From assembly GCF_900232945.1 (NCBI RefSeq), contig NZ_OCTU01000005.1, forward strand, positions 1-64,000: DNA of 64,000 bases, given 5' to 3'. How positions within the stretch are numbered: the first letter of the stretch is position 1; every line of letters begins with the position of its first letter. Shown here in pieces: positions 1 through 8,136 of the stretch. Source of the stretch: Urinicoccus timonensis. GTDB taxonomy: Bacteria; Bacillota; Clostridia; Tissierellales; Peptoniphilaceae. The notes beneath the pieces are model-generated. The model was not told the DNA's origin and made no database searches. It was given only the letters and a program-made list of their open reading frames with translations. Position numbers and translations under genes: made by a program.

Positions 1-145
1 CTGGGCCATGAAGTTCTTCTAATCTAAACCATTTTCTAATGGAAGCATGAAGGTTTTCTTCTTTGGTCCCATCAGGTGTATCAGGCCATTTCCCTTGCCT
101 ATACAACTGTATGCACTCTTTTTTGAATTCATAGCTATATTTCAC
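1..145 (-). pseudogene. Transposase N-terminus (IS OrfA-like), cut by window start
   Basis: A reading frame runs leftward from a GTG at 145 and leaves the window at base 1, giving 48 residues that begin VKYSYEFKKECIQLYRQGKW. The basic, aromatic helix-turn-helix style (EFKKECIQLYRQG, then IRKWFRLEEL) is what the first ORF of IS3-like insertion sequences looks like. A GGAGGG ribosome site lies just upstream, inside an inverted repeat at 151-185. Only the N-terminus is visible, so whether the element is intact cannot be told. The family call is by sequence style alone. Confidence 0.6.
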
Positions 146-150
146 AAAAA

Positions 151-185
151 TACCCTCCTTACTGGTTTGTCCAGTAAAGAGGGTA
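151..185 (-). repeat. Near-perfect inverted repeat at the insertion sequence edge
   Basis: Arms 151-165 and 171-185 pair over 15 bases with one mismatch around a 5-base loop. On the minus strand the second arm contains the GGAGGG ribosome site of the transposase frame and is followed by TATTTTT. It could end transcription coming out of murC, hide the transposase ribosome site in read-through transcripts, or both. It is probably the terminal part of the insertion sequence, whose outer end would be near 187. Confidence 0.6.
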
Positions 186-218
186 CATATCAAGAATTTT
201 CGTCTTCTAGGATTTTTT

Positions 219-1598
219 TTAATTTTCTAAAAACTTTTCACCAATAAGATAGACATCTCCAGCTCCCATGGTTAGAAGGGTGTCTCCGGGTTGGAGGTTC
301 TTTTTACAAAAATCGACAATTTCATCAAAGTCGGCAATGTATTGGGCGTGGTCTCCAATCTTATTAATGGCATCTACCAGGGTCTTGGAGTGGATGTCTC
401 CATAGTCTTTTTCTCGGGCAGCATAGATATCTGTAATAATAACCGAATCAGCCTCATGAAAGCTATGGGCAAAGCCATCTAAAAGTAATTTGGTCCGAGT
501 AAAGGTGTGGGGTTGGAAGACACAATAAATCTTGCCCTGGGCTGCCTGTCTCAAGGCATGGAGGGTGGACTGGATTTCTGTAGGGTGGTGGGCATAGTCG
601 TCAATAACGCTAATGCGGTCTTTACTTCCCTTGTATTCCAAACGACGGTGGACCCCTCCATAGGATTCCAGGCCTTGGATGGCAAGATCAAAGTCTAAAC
701 CATTTTCATGGACACTGGCAATAGAGGCTAGAGCATTATAAATATTGTGTAGACCCATGACCTTTAAATGGATGGGGCGAATAAAGTCCCCATGGTAGTA
801 GAGGTCAAAACTTGCTAGGCCAGACTCGGAAAAACGGATATTTTTTGCCTGGTAGTCTGCTTCTTGTTGGACGGAAAAGGTCACGACATGGGCCTTTACT
901 TCCGGAATCAATTTTTTAACATAGTCATTATCAATGTTTAAAATAAGATGACCTTCTGGAGGAATATTTTGAGCATACTCAAGAAAGGTACGGTAAATGT
1001 GGTCCATATTGTCAAAATAGTCTAGATGGTCCTCATCCATATTTAAGATAATAGCTGTAGTAGGGAAGTATTTGACAATATTTGCCTTGTATTCACAAGC
1101 TTCAGTAAGGAAGAGGTCTCTTTCACCGAAACGGACATTTCCTTTAATTTCATCCAATTCTCCACCAAGTAAAATGGTGGGGTCTTCTTTTAAATTACAA
1201 ATCATACAAGAAATCATGGAGGTAGTGGTCGTTTTTCCATGGGTACCAGAAACGGCAATGGACTTCTTGTAGTTTTTCATGAGCATACCTAAAAAGCTGG
1301 CGCGATCAATTAGGTCGACCTTGGCTTCAATGGCCCCTCGAAGTTCTTCATTGTCCAGGTTAATGGCATCAGTAAAGATAACTACATCAGCCCCTTGAAT
1401 ATTTTCCTTGCTATGGCCAATTTTTACTGGGATTCCGATTTCTCTTAAATGTTGGGTAATTTTAGATTCTTTCATATCGGAACCTGAGACGGTGAAGTGG
1501 TTGTGGTGGAGTATTTCTGCTAGGCCACTCATAGAAATACCTCCAATACCAATAAAATGGACATGGCGTTTATTATTTTTAAAATCAAATGCAATCAA
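219..1598 (-). CDS. murC: UDP-N-acetylmuramate--L-alanine ligase
   Basis: MurC adds L-alanine to UDP-MurNAc in the cytoplasm, the first step of the peptidoglycan stem peptide. The 459-residue length is normal. The N-terminal UDP-binding motif FIGIGGISMSGLAE is at about residues 15-28 and the ATP loop SGTHGKTTTT at 117-126; the Mur-ligase core motif LNMDEDHLDYF and the C-terminal DDYAHHPTEI are also present. The start is a TTG with GAGGAGG upstream, and a TATAAT-like -10 lies near 1624-1629 on the minus strand. It stands alone, divergent from spoVG, with an insertion sequence edge just downstream. Confidence 0.96.
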   Translation of the reverse strand: MIAFDFKNNKRHVHFIGIGGISMSGLAEILHHNHFTVSGSDMKESKITQHLREIGIPVKIGHSKENIQGADVVIFTDAINLDNEELRGAIEAKVDLIDRASFLGMLMKNYKKSIAVSGTHGKTTTTSMISCMICNLKEDPTILLGGELDEIKGNVRFGERDLFLTEACEYKANIVKYFPTTAIILNMDEDHLDYFDNMDHIYRTFLEYAQNIPPEGHLILNIDNDYVKKLIPEVKAHVVTFSVQQEADYQAKNIRFSESGLASFDLYYHGDFIRPIHLKVMGLHNIYNALASIASVHENGLDFDLAIQGLESYGGVHRRLEYKGSKDRISVIDDYAHHPTEIQSTLHALRQAAQGKIYCVFQPHTFTRTKLLLDGFAHSFHEADSVIITDIYAAREKDYGDIHSKTLVDAINKIGDHAQYIADFDEIVDFCKKNLQPGDTLLTMGAGDVYLIGEKFLEN

Positions 1599-1686
1599 TA
1601 GACGGTCCTCCTCATATAGGATAATTATAGCACAAATTTTCAGGGAAAAGAAATTCCTATTTATAAGTAGGAAAGTTTATAAGTAT

Positions 1687-1715
1687 TTACTTTTACTCAT
1701 GTAATATAGTATAAT
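1687..1715 (+). promoter_or_regulatory. Promoter of spoVG
   Basis: TTACTT (1687-1692), a 17-base gap and TATAAT (1710-1715) form a sigma-A type promoter about 27 bases upstream of the spoVG ATG. The region is shared with the divergent murC promoter. Confidence 0.6.
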
Positions 1716-1741
1716 GATAAAAAGGAAAGGATGGTGACACC

Positions 1742-2062
1742 ATGAACATTACGGATATTCGTATTCGGCAAATTAAAGATGGGGGCAGGATGAAGGCAAT
1801 TGCTTCTGTAACATTTGACGGAGATTTTGTCGTTCATGATATGAAAGTAATCGAAGGAACAGATGGACTTTTTCTAGCAATGCCAAGTCGTCGCATTCCA
1901 TCAGGATCCTTTAGAGACATCGCACACCCAATTAATTCAAAAACAAGAAATGAACTTGAGGAAGCCGTTATCAATGAATTTCATAAGGTAGTGGCAGAAG
2001 AAGATGCCGTGGAAGAAGTTAGCTCGGCAGAAGACGGGACAGATACTCAAGAAATGGATTGA
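1742..2062 (+). CDS. spoVG: SpoVG family nucleic-acid-binding regulator
   Basis: The first 85 or so residues match SpoVG throughout (MNITDIRIRQI at the N-terminus, MPSRRIPSGSFRDIAHPI near 48-65). SpoVG proteins bind DNA and RNA and affect septation, envelope and virulence genes; the family is widespread in non-sporulating Firmicutes, so it does not imply sporulation. The acidic tail, rich in Glu and Asp (EEDAVEEVSSAEDGTDTQEMD), is typical. It is monocistronic: its own promoter lies upstream and a strong terminator follows. Confidence 0.93.
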   Translation: MNITDIRIRQIKDGGRMKAIASVTFDGDFVVHDMKVIEGTDGLFLAMPSRRIPSGSFRDIAHPINSKTRNELEEAVINEFHKVVAEEDAVEEVSSAEDGTDTQEMD

Positions 2063-2102
2063 GCTTTTAAGAGGAACCATTCAAAAAATTAATAAGAAGA
2101 CA

Positions 2103-2133
2103 AAAAGAGGACAGGTTAACCTGTCCTCTTTTG
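2103..2133 (+). terminator. Terminator after spoVG
   Basis: A 13-base stem, AAAAGAGGACAGG paired to CCTGTCCTCTTTT, around a TTAA loop. The symmetrical A and T runs allow termination in either direction. Confidence 0.85.
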
Positions 2134-2245
2134 ATATCAACTTAAAGTTATTTAATTATAAAGTACGGCTTTTATTTTAAAATTCGAATTTAAAAAAGAA
2201 GAGGCTAGGAAGAGTAATCTATCAAATGGAAAAGTTTAACAAAAG

Positions 2246-2274
2246 TTGTAAAAGTACTTAGTAAGGACTATACT
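2246..2274 (+). promoter_or_regulatory. Promoter of the large SLH surface protein
   Basis: TTGTAA (2246-2251), a 17-base spacer and TATACT (2269-2274), about 90 bases ahead of the gene. The rest of 2134-2364 is A/T-rich and shows no other gene. Confidence 0.6.
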
Positions 2275-2364
2275 ATAGTTTATAGAAGAAATTTCTTTAT
2301 TGAGGCAGCAAGGGTGACAAAAAAAGTAAAGAGATGAGGAAAAGGTTTTATAAAAGGAGGAAAA

Positions 2365-5300
2365 ATGAAAAAGTTTGTGGCTCTTGCCTTAACTTTTGTT
2401 ATGTTATTCACCTTCCTGCCCTGGCAAGTCTTGGCAGAGGATGAAAGCGCAATGACAGAAGACGGCTTTATAACGGAAGCATTGGATCCAGAAAAGAAAG
2501 AAGAAGCCCATCCAATATTGGAGGATGAAGAGAAGGACCTCACAGTTTTAGAAAATCAACCCCTTGATCAGGAAGATTCATCGGGCCTAGACATAGGCCA
2601 GGCTGTAATTCCTCCAGCTCTTAAAGAGCCTGCTTCTAATATCAATGAAGTAGACACGGTAGAGGTTTTTAAACAAGCAGTTAAAAATGCTAAAGATGGG
2701 GATGTAATCCTTATAAAGGATTTAAAAAATCCAAAAGATTTTCAAGGTGAGGAAATTGTTATTGATAAGAATCTGACCATTAAGGCAGAATTGGAATACG
2801 AGACCGAACAGACTATGTATAAACCTATCAAAACAAACATCCAGGTGCGGGAGATAGCGATATTAAAAAACCTTAGCTTTGATATTGCCAAGGGCAAAAC
2901 ATTAACTCTGTCTACCGTAAAGATATACGGAAATGAAGGGATGGTGCCCATTCATGGAGATGGGAATCTGATCGTTAGCAATCTATCCGGAATCTTTGCC
3001 GCAAAGGGTATGGCTGCCGTCAACCTTCCCGCTGGCATCGTAGAGGTGAAGGGAATTGAAAGCATAAAGAACGAACGTACAGATTACAATGATATCATAG
3101 AAAAGGTAAAAGCAAGCGGCGTGACGGACTTTGGCCGTCTTTATGTCAACAGAAAAAATATAGAGGATGTCAATAGAATCGTCGGCGGCGAAGGCGACAC
3201 CAAAGCCGGCGAGGCCATTATCGCCAAGAATTTTGTGATGACCGACACGAACAACCAAGGCTTTCAGATCATAGGCGGAAATAGTAAGGAGGGCCAAGGA
3301 GCCTTCGCCATCCTCGCCGATAATGTCAAAATAGACATACGCCAAGCACAATCGACCCTTCCGAATCTTCTTATCAAGGGGGGCGACGGTCGCTATCCAG
3401 GAGGAGCTATTCGAGGGATGAATTTGGACATCGTCGCCGGAGGAAGCCCAAATTCCATGAACGGCATTCGTCCCGGTGCAGGCACTAGGCCAAATCCCGG
3501 CATTGAACCGGGAAGTGACCATTACGTCGGCGTCGTTGAAGTGAAGGACGGCGGCAAGTTGGACTTCGGCAAGGGAATCGAAGAGAGCAAGCAAAGCCAT
3601 CTGGCAGGCTTCGATCAAAGCTATTTTTACGGTCCCACTATTCTCGCCAAGGGAGATGCCCAGGTAAATATCCACGGAGGTACCGTGACAGGAGCCTTGG
3701 TGAATCCAAAGCAAGACCAATATCACCTCGCCCCTCGTGCCGTCATAGAAATGGGTACGGGGAAATTAAATGTGACATCGACAAATGTTGAAGCTGTCGT
3801 CGAAGGCGGATATGCGACGCACGGAAACTTAGAGGCTATGATTCTTTCTCAAGGCGATGTTCTTCTTTCTGGCGACAAGGTCTCCGTGAGAGGGCCGGGC
3901 TTTCCTAGCATACCCAAATCGGCTGGCTACGCCACGGCCAATGGGTCCAAGCGTGGTGCTGCTGGTGTAAAGACCACAGGCGATGTAACCATCACTAAAG
4001 GTGCCAACGTCAAGGGCGGTACCATTAATAATCTTTTGATTGAAGACGACGCGCTTAAAAACCAGTACCGCACGGGCTCAGGCATCGTCGGTGCCAACAA
4101 GGTCACCGTTAGTAATGGTGCCATCGTTCAAGGAGACGGTCTCTTTAATTATAAGAAGGGCGCATTAGAAGAAGACTATAAATATCGAGCGTTGAATCTG
4201 TCTTCCGGCTACGGCGTGGAAGATGTCAAGGAACTGGTCATCGATGACGGCTTTGTTCATGGCGGCGATCTCAATTATACAAGTGGTCAATGTAACCCGA
4301 AAAATGTTTGCTCGGGACACGGCACGGCGGGCAGCGGAATTAAAAACGTGCCCAAGGTCGAAATCAAAGGCGACAGCCTCGTCATCGGTGGCTCACCTGT
4401 AGGAAATTACACTAGGAATTATCTCTTTTTCGGCAAGCTGGAGGCGGGTCACGGCATAGATAACAGCGAAATTCAAAATGATGTCGTTAATATTTCCGGC
4501 TCCGCCAAGATTTACGGCGGCAATAGCGGCTTGAAAGGCGGCCACGGCATTGTCGGCTCGGAAAAGATTGCAGTCGCAGACGATGCCCATATTTCTGGCG
4601 GAGCCTGCCGAGAACTGGTTGACGGTGCACCAGCTGGAAGCGGCATTTACAATGCTACCGACGTTACCGTCACCGGCGGCACCGTAGAAGCAGGGAACCA
4701 CGCCTTCCAAAACGACTACGACTATATGAAAAACATGATGCATCCGAGAACTAAGGACAAAAATTACCCCGGCGACTCTTCCAACGCCGTGGCCATTCAC
4801 GCCAAAGGTTTGGTCCTTGTTGACGGAAAGGACAAACAGCCGGTATTGAAATCCCATTTCTCTGATTATATTGCGTTATCAGCCCCAGCAGTAAAGCTTG
4901 AGGGAGACAACGGAACGTTTATTTTAGGAAAAGGAAAGGTAGAAGCGGCAACGCCTCTTTCAAACTTAGTTGAAGGCGGTCGCTACCATGTGGACATCTT
5001 TAAGGATAACGAAGTGAATACAGTCAAACTCGTCGATGAAGCGAACGACAGTCAAGGCCTTCGCTACAAGGATGCCTCCACGCCTCTCTACCGCGTTTTC
5101 TATAAAGACGGAGATAAATATATGGACGCTTCCATCGATGGAACCAAGCCCATAGAAGTAGCAGGCTATAAACTCTATGCCAAAGATAGTCCCATGAAGC
5201 TGTCCTTCCTTTCTTACGGAAGAAAGATGGAAGGACAAAAAACGGCTTATGATTTTATCGAAGAAAAAGACCCAAGTAAAAGATCCATTAAACACATGTT

Positions 5301-6075
5301 AGCTGACAATCTTTTAATTAAAAAGCCAGCTAAACCAAACCCAGGAGAAAAACCAGTCAAACCAAATCCAGGAGAAAAATCAACAAAGCCAATTGGAATT
5401 TACTTTACTCTAGGACCTAGTAAGCTCAACACAGAAGATCACTTTGCCTATCTCTTTGGCTATCCAGATCAAACTTTTGGTCCAGATAAGTTGATGACAA
5501 GGGGAGAAGTAGCAGCCATGTTTGTTCGCTTAATGGAAAGAGCTCCAGAGGCAGGGAATCCATCTTTTACTGATGTAAATAAGGACACTTGGTGCTACAC
5601 TTATGTTGCTAAGGCAGAAGCGGCTGGTATTTTAAAGGGCTATGAAGATCATACCTTCCGACCCAACAATCCCATTAGTCGGGCAGAATTTGCGGCTATT
5701 GCCATGAGATTTGACCAATTGAAACCAGCAACCATGCCCTTTACAGATGTAGGAGAAAATCATTGGGCACATGATGCGATTGCTAGTGCCTATGCCAAGG
5801 GATGGATTTCAGGCTATCCAGACAAAACATTCCGGCCAGAGGAAAATATAAAACGATCTGAAGTTGCAACAATGACGAACCAAGTATTAAACCGTTATGC
5901 TGATAAGGCTTGGGTTCAAGAGCACAAAAACTTAATTGTCCATTTTATAGATATAGGACAAGACCATTGGGCTTATTATCCTATTGTAGAGGCAACCAAT
6001 GGCCATGACTACACTCGGAAATCAGATGGTAAGAATGAAAATTGGATTCAATTAAATAATTATCAACGTCGGTAA
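2365..6075 (+). CDS. Large secreted SLH-domain surface protein with beta-helix-like core
   Basis: This 1236-residue protein begins with a Sec signal peptide (MKKFVALALTFVMLFTFLPWQVLA) and ends with three SLH repeats from about residue 1010 (YPDQTFGPDKLMTRGEVAAM, YEDHTFRPNNPISRAEFAAI, YPDKTFRPEENIKRSEVATM), which hold a protein to the wall polysaccharide. Two KPNPGEK repeats make a linker before them. The region around 200-850 is full of short Gly/Val/Ile turns (VTVSNGAIVQGDG, GSGI..V..V) typical of right-handed beta-helix surface proteins. Its ligand is unknown. AAAGGAGG precedes the ATG. The core is strikingly GC-rich with many GGC and GCC codons, unlike both ends and the neighbouring genes, which suggests a recombined passenger region. 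Confidence 0.85.
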   Translation: MKKFVALALTFVMLFTFLPWQVLAEDESAMTEDGFITEALDPEKKEEAHPILEDEEKDLTVLENQPLDQEDSSGLDIGQAVIPPALKEPASNINEVDTVEVFKQAVKNAKDGDVILIKDLKNPKDFQGEEIVIDKNLTIKAELEYETEQTMYKPIKTNIQVREIAILKNLSFDIAKGKTLTLSTVKIYGNEGMVPIHGDGNLIVSNLSGIFAAKGMAAVNLPAGIVEVKGIESIKNERTDYNDIIEKVKASGVTDFGRLYVNRKNIEDVNRIVGGEGDTKAGEAIIAKNFVMTDTNNQGFQIIGGNSKEGQGAFAILADNVKIDIRQAQSTLPNLLIKGGDGRYPGGAIRGMNLDIVAGGSPNSMNGIRPGAGTRPNPGIEPGSDHYVGVVEVKDGGKLDFGKGIEESKQSHLAGFDQSYFYGPTILAKGDAQVNIHGGTVTGALVNPKQDQYHLAPRAVIEMGTGKLNVTSTNVEAVVEGGYATHGNLEAMILSQGDVLLSGDKVSVRGPGFPSIPKSAGYATANGSKRGAAGVKTTGDVTITKGANVKGGTINNLLIEDDALKNQYRTGSGIVGANKVTVSNGAIVQGDGLFNYKKGALEEDYKYRALNLSSGYGVEDVKELVIDDGFVHGGDLNYTSGQCNPKNVCSGHGTAGSGIKNVPKVEIKGDSLVIGGSPVGNYTRNYLFFGKLEAGHGIDNSEIQNDVVNISGSAKIYGGNSGLKGGHGIVGSEKIAVADDAHISGGACRELVDGAPAGSGIYNATDVTVTGGTVEAGNHAFQNDYDYMKNMMHPRTKDKNYPGDSSNAVAIHAKGLVLVDGKDKQPVLKSHFSDYIALSAPAVKLEGDNGTFILGKGKVEAATPLSNLVEGGRYHVDIFKDNEVNTVKLVDEANDSQGLRYKDASTPLYRVFYKDGDKYMDASIDGTKPIEVAGYKLYAKDSPMKLSFLSYGRKMEGQKTAYDFIEEKDPSKRSIKHMLADNLLIKKPAKPNPGEKPVKPNPGEKSTKPIGIYFTLGPSKLNTEDHFAYLFGYPDQTFGPDKLMTRGEVAAMFVRLMERAPEAGNPSFTDVNKDTWCYTYVAKAEAAGILKGYEDHTFRPNNPISRAEFAAIAMRFDQLKPATMPFTDVGENHWAHDAIASAYAKGWISGYPDKTFRPEENIKRSEVATMTNQVLNRYADKAWVQEHKNLIVHFIDIGQDHWAYYPIVEATNGHDYTRKSDGKNENWIQLNNYQRR

Positions 6076-6084
6076 GAAGAAATA

Positions 6085-6118
6085 AAAAATGCCTACTCAA
6101 GTAGGCATTTTTTATTTA
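6085..6118 (+). terminator. Terminator after the SLH protein
   Basis: AAAAAATGCCTACT paired with AGTAGGCATTTTTT around a short loop. It is symmetrical and also closes the convergent AraC gene. Confidence 0.85.
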
Positions 6119-6168
6119 CTTAGGCCCTCTAATTAAATTAGGTGGCGATTTATATACTATTGTAATGG

Positions 6169-6801
6169 TTACTTGGCTTGGGTAATTTTCTGATATTCTT
6201 TAGGAGTGCAGCCGGCATATTTTTTAAAGGTTGTAGAAAAGTGACTTTGACTTGAAAAGCCACAGGTATAAGAAATAGATGTAAAGGAATCCTTTCCCTC
6301 TTCGATTAGCTTTTTGGCATGTTGGACTCGAAGAAGAGAAACATATTCGCAAAACTTATGGCCGGTTTCTTCTTGGAAGAGGTGGCAGAGGTAGTTTTTG
6401 GAGAGGTGGAGTTTTTTAGCGACAGTATCCAGGGTGATTTTTTCATGAAAGTGTTGTTGGATATAGGTTAGGGCTTGCTTAATCAGTTGGTGGTCCACAG
6501 AAATGAGGACGGTTCCAAAGCGGTTTTTGTATTCATTTAAGATGGTCTCACCAAGAGCAACAGCCTGTTCAAAAGTTTCTATCTCTTGAATCTGTTGGTC
6601 AAAATTTTCTGCCATCTTTTCTAAATGTAATTTATATTTGAGTAAAAAATATGTACATAAATAAACATTTAAATGGTCTAGGTATTTTTGAAGAGAGGGA
6701 AGGTCCTCACTATAGGGACTTAACTCTCGATAGAGAGTATCGTTTGCGTTTTTTAAAGTAGAATTTTTTAATTTTTTTACTAAATTAAGGTAATCGTACA
6801 T
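6169..6801 (-). CDS. AraC family transcription regulator
   Basis: The C-terminal 100 residues are a two-helix-turn-helix AraC domain (ITLDTVAKKLHLSKNYLCHLFQEE, then ISYTCGFSSQSHFSTTFKKY, ending GCTPKEYQ). The N-terminal half is alpha-helical and not recognised, so the signal is unknown. I chose the ATG at 6801 because AAAAAAGGAG lies at the right distance. The frame continues upstream to a TTG near 6897, which would add a hydrophobic helix but has no ribosome site. It is divergent from the flavodoxin gene, its most likely target. Confidence 0.88.
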   Translation of the reverse strand: MYDYLNLVKKLKNSTLKNANDTLYRELSPYSEDLPSLQKYLDHLNVYLCTYFLLKYKLHLEKMAENFDQQIQEIETFEQAVALGETILNEYKNRFGTVLISVDHQLIKQALTYIQQHFHEKITLDTVAKKLHLSKNYLCHLFQEETGHKFCEYVSLLRVQHAKKLIEEGKDSFTSISYTCGFSSQSHFSTTFKKYAGCTPKEYQKITQAK

Positions 6802-6914
6802 AAGAACTCCTTTTTTATATGATAAATAGGCGATAAATGAAAAGCAAAGAGCAACAGAAGCTACTATAATAATAGTATAAATGATATCAAATATCAATAA
6901 TTTTAGGAGGAATT

Positions 6915-7343
6915 ATGAAAAATATTAAAGTAATTTATTGGACTGGAACAGGAAATACAGAAAAAATGGCCCATGCCATTGTTGAAGGAGCCAAGGAAGA
7001 GGGGGCAAATGTAGACTTACTTTTTGTAACGGATGCCACAGCAGAAGATGTAAAGTCTGCTGACGCCATAGCTCTCGGTTGTCCAGCTATGGGAGCTGAA
7101 GAATTGGAAGAAACTTGCTTCCGGCCCTTTATTGATGAAATTAAACCACTTTTATCTGGCAAGGCCACAGCCTTATTTGGCTCTTATGAGTGGGCAGACG
7201 GTCAATGGATGAAGGAATGGGTGGAAGAAATGGACGATTGTGGAGCAAGACTGGTTGCAGATGGTTTAATTGCCTACGATGATCCCGATGAAGATGCCCT
7301 TTATGACTGCAAACTATTGGGACGAGACTTGGCTCGGTCTTAA
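6915..7343 (+). CDS. Flavodoxin
   Basis: A 142-residue short-chain flavodoxin, a small FMN electron carrier that can replace ferredoxin. The FMN phosphate loop WTGTGNTEKMA is at residues 9-19, and the later flavin loops are GCPAMGAEELEE and FGSYEWADGQWM. AGGAGG precedes the ATG. The next gene starts one base after its stop, so the two are cotranslated. The divergent AraC gene probably controls it. Confidence 0.93.
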   Translation: MKNIKVIYWTGTGNTEKMAHAIVEGAKEEGANVDLLFVTDATAEDVKSADAIALGCPAMGAEELEETCFRPFIDEIKPLLSGKATALFGSYEWADGQWMKEWVEEMDDCGARLVADGLIAYDDPDEDALYDCKLLGRDLARS

Positions 7344-7344
7344 G

Positions 7345-7944
7345 ATGCCCAAGGAAAGTCTCCTATCTTTTTTTGAAAGGCTGGGTCAGCTGGATGAATT
7401 TTCCTATCTCTATGGATATTTAAGGGTTCAGCTGGCCCCGACTCTTTATTGTAACAAGGTTGGGACCCTCTTAAACTTATCCATGACCCATTTGCCCCTA
7501 CATAAAATTTTTTTAGACAAGCAAAAATATTTTGAAGAGGCCCTTGGGGTCCAATCTTTTATCTTAAAAGAGTCCCTACAAGGAGTTTTGGTTTACTTTT
7601 TCAAAAAAGATTCATTAGAAGCCCATCTAAGGCAGGAAGAAATTCAACTCTTTTTAAAAAGCTACAAATATAAAGATCCCGCAAACCTATACGAGGCCCT
7701 AAAGACGCTCAAAAAGCACTTTCAAAGCTCCTGTCCCCATGAAGTGGGGATTTTCCTAGGCTATCCAACTTGTGATGTAGTAGGATTTTCCACCCTGGGA
7801 GGGAAAAGGTGTAAGTTCAAAGGCTATTGGTGTGTTTATCAAAATGTTGATTTTTCTAAAAAAATTTTTGCCCAATATGATGCGATTAAATTAAAAACCA
7901 TGGACCAAGTCATGGATGAATACCAATTAAAGCAGTCTGTTTAA
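7345..7944 (+). CDS. DUF3793 family protein
   Basis: A 199-residue cytoplasmic protein resembling the DUF3793 family, often found beside flavodoxins in clostridia; function unknown. I take the ATG at 7345, immediately after the flavodoxin stop, rather than the longer frame from 7270 that would overlap the flavodoxin. Visible features are an LAPTLYCNKVGTLLNL segment and a Cys-containing GIFLGYPTCDVVGF loop, then CKFKGYWCVYQN. The conserved Cys and aromatic residues could bind metal or heme (inference). Reliance on translational coupling is likely because no clear ribosome site is seen. Confidence 0.75.
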   Translation: MPKESLLSFFERLGQLDEFSYLYGYLRVQLAPTLYCNKVGTLLNLSMTHLPLHKIFLDKQKYFEEALGVQSFILKESLQGVLVYFFKKDSLEAHLRQEEIQLFLKSYKYKDPANLYEALKTLKKHFQSSCPHEVGIFLGYPTCDVVGFSTLGGKRCKFKGYWCVYQNVDFSKKIFAQYDAIKLKTMDQVMDEYQLKQSV

Positions 7945-7967
7945 GGGAAAATAAAAGTATATCTTTA

Positions 7968-8003
7968 AAACCGCCGATGGCTTGAGCTATCTTGGCGGTT
8001 TTT
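7968..8003 (+). terminator. Terminator after the flavodoxin/DUF3793 pair
   Basis: AAAACCGCC pairs with GGCGGTTTT, with a secondary inner stem, followed by a T run. Confidence 0.8.
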
Positions 8004-8136
8004 TATAGGCTAAAAGAAAATTTAAGTGAAATTAGATAGTTCGATCTTTAGAAAATGAAAGACTTGAAAATGTCCCCTTAGAAGATGCTTTTTTTTTCTA
8101 TTTATTGTAAAATAAACATATAAAGAAAGGTCGTGT

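Noticed and set aside
1742..2062. SpoVG as a sign of a sporulating organism
   Set aside because: SpoVG is common in non-sporulating Firmicutes, and no sporulation-specific gene is seen in the window.
2983..3726. A 247-codon open frame on the minus strand inside the SLH protein gene
   Set aside because: It is antisense to a well-supported gene in its GC-rich part, where stops are rare in all frames. It has no ribosome site and no recognisable protein pattern.
6802..6897. N-terminal membrane helix on the AraC regulator
   Set aside because: The longer frame starts at a TTG lacking a ribosome site, while AAAAAAGGAG supports the ATG at 6801. The helix is probably not translated.
7270..7344. Upstream extension of the DUF3793 frame
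   Set aside because: It would overlap the end of the flavodoxin gene by 74 bases and begins with a Met/Pro-rich sequence unlike the family. The ATG at 7345 is the better start.
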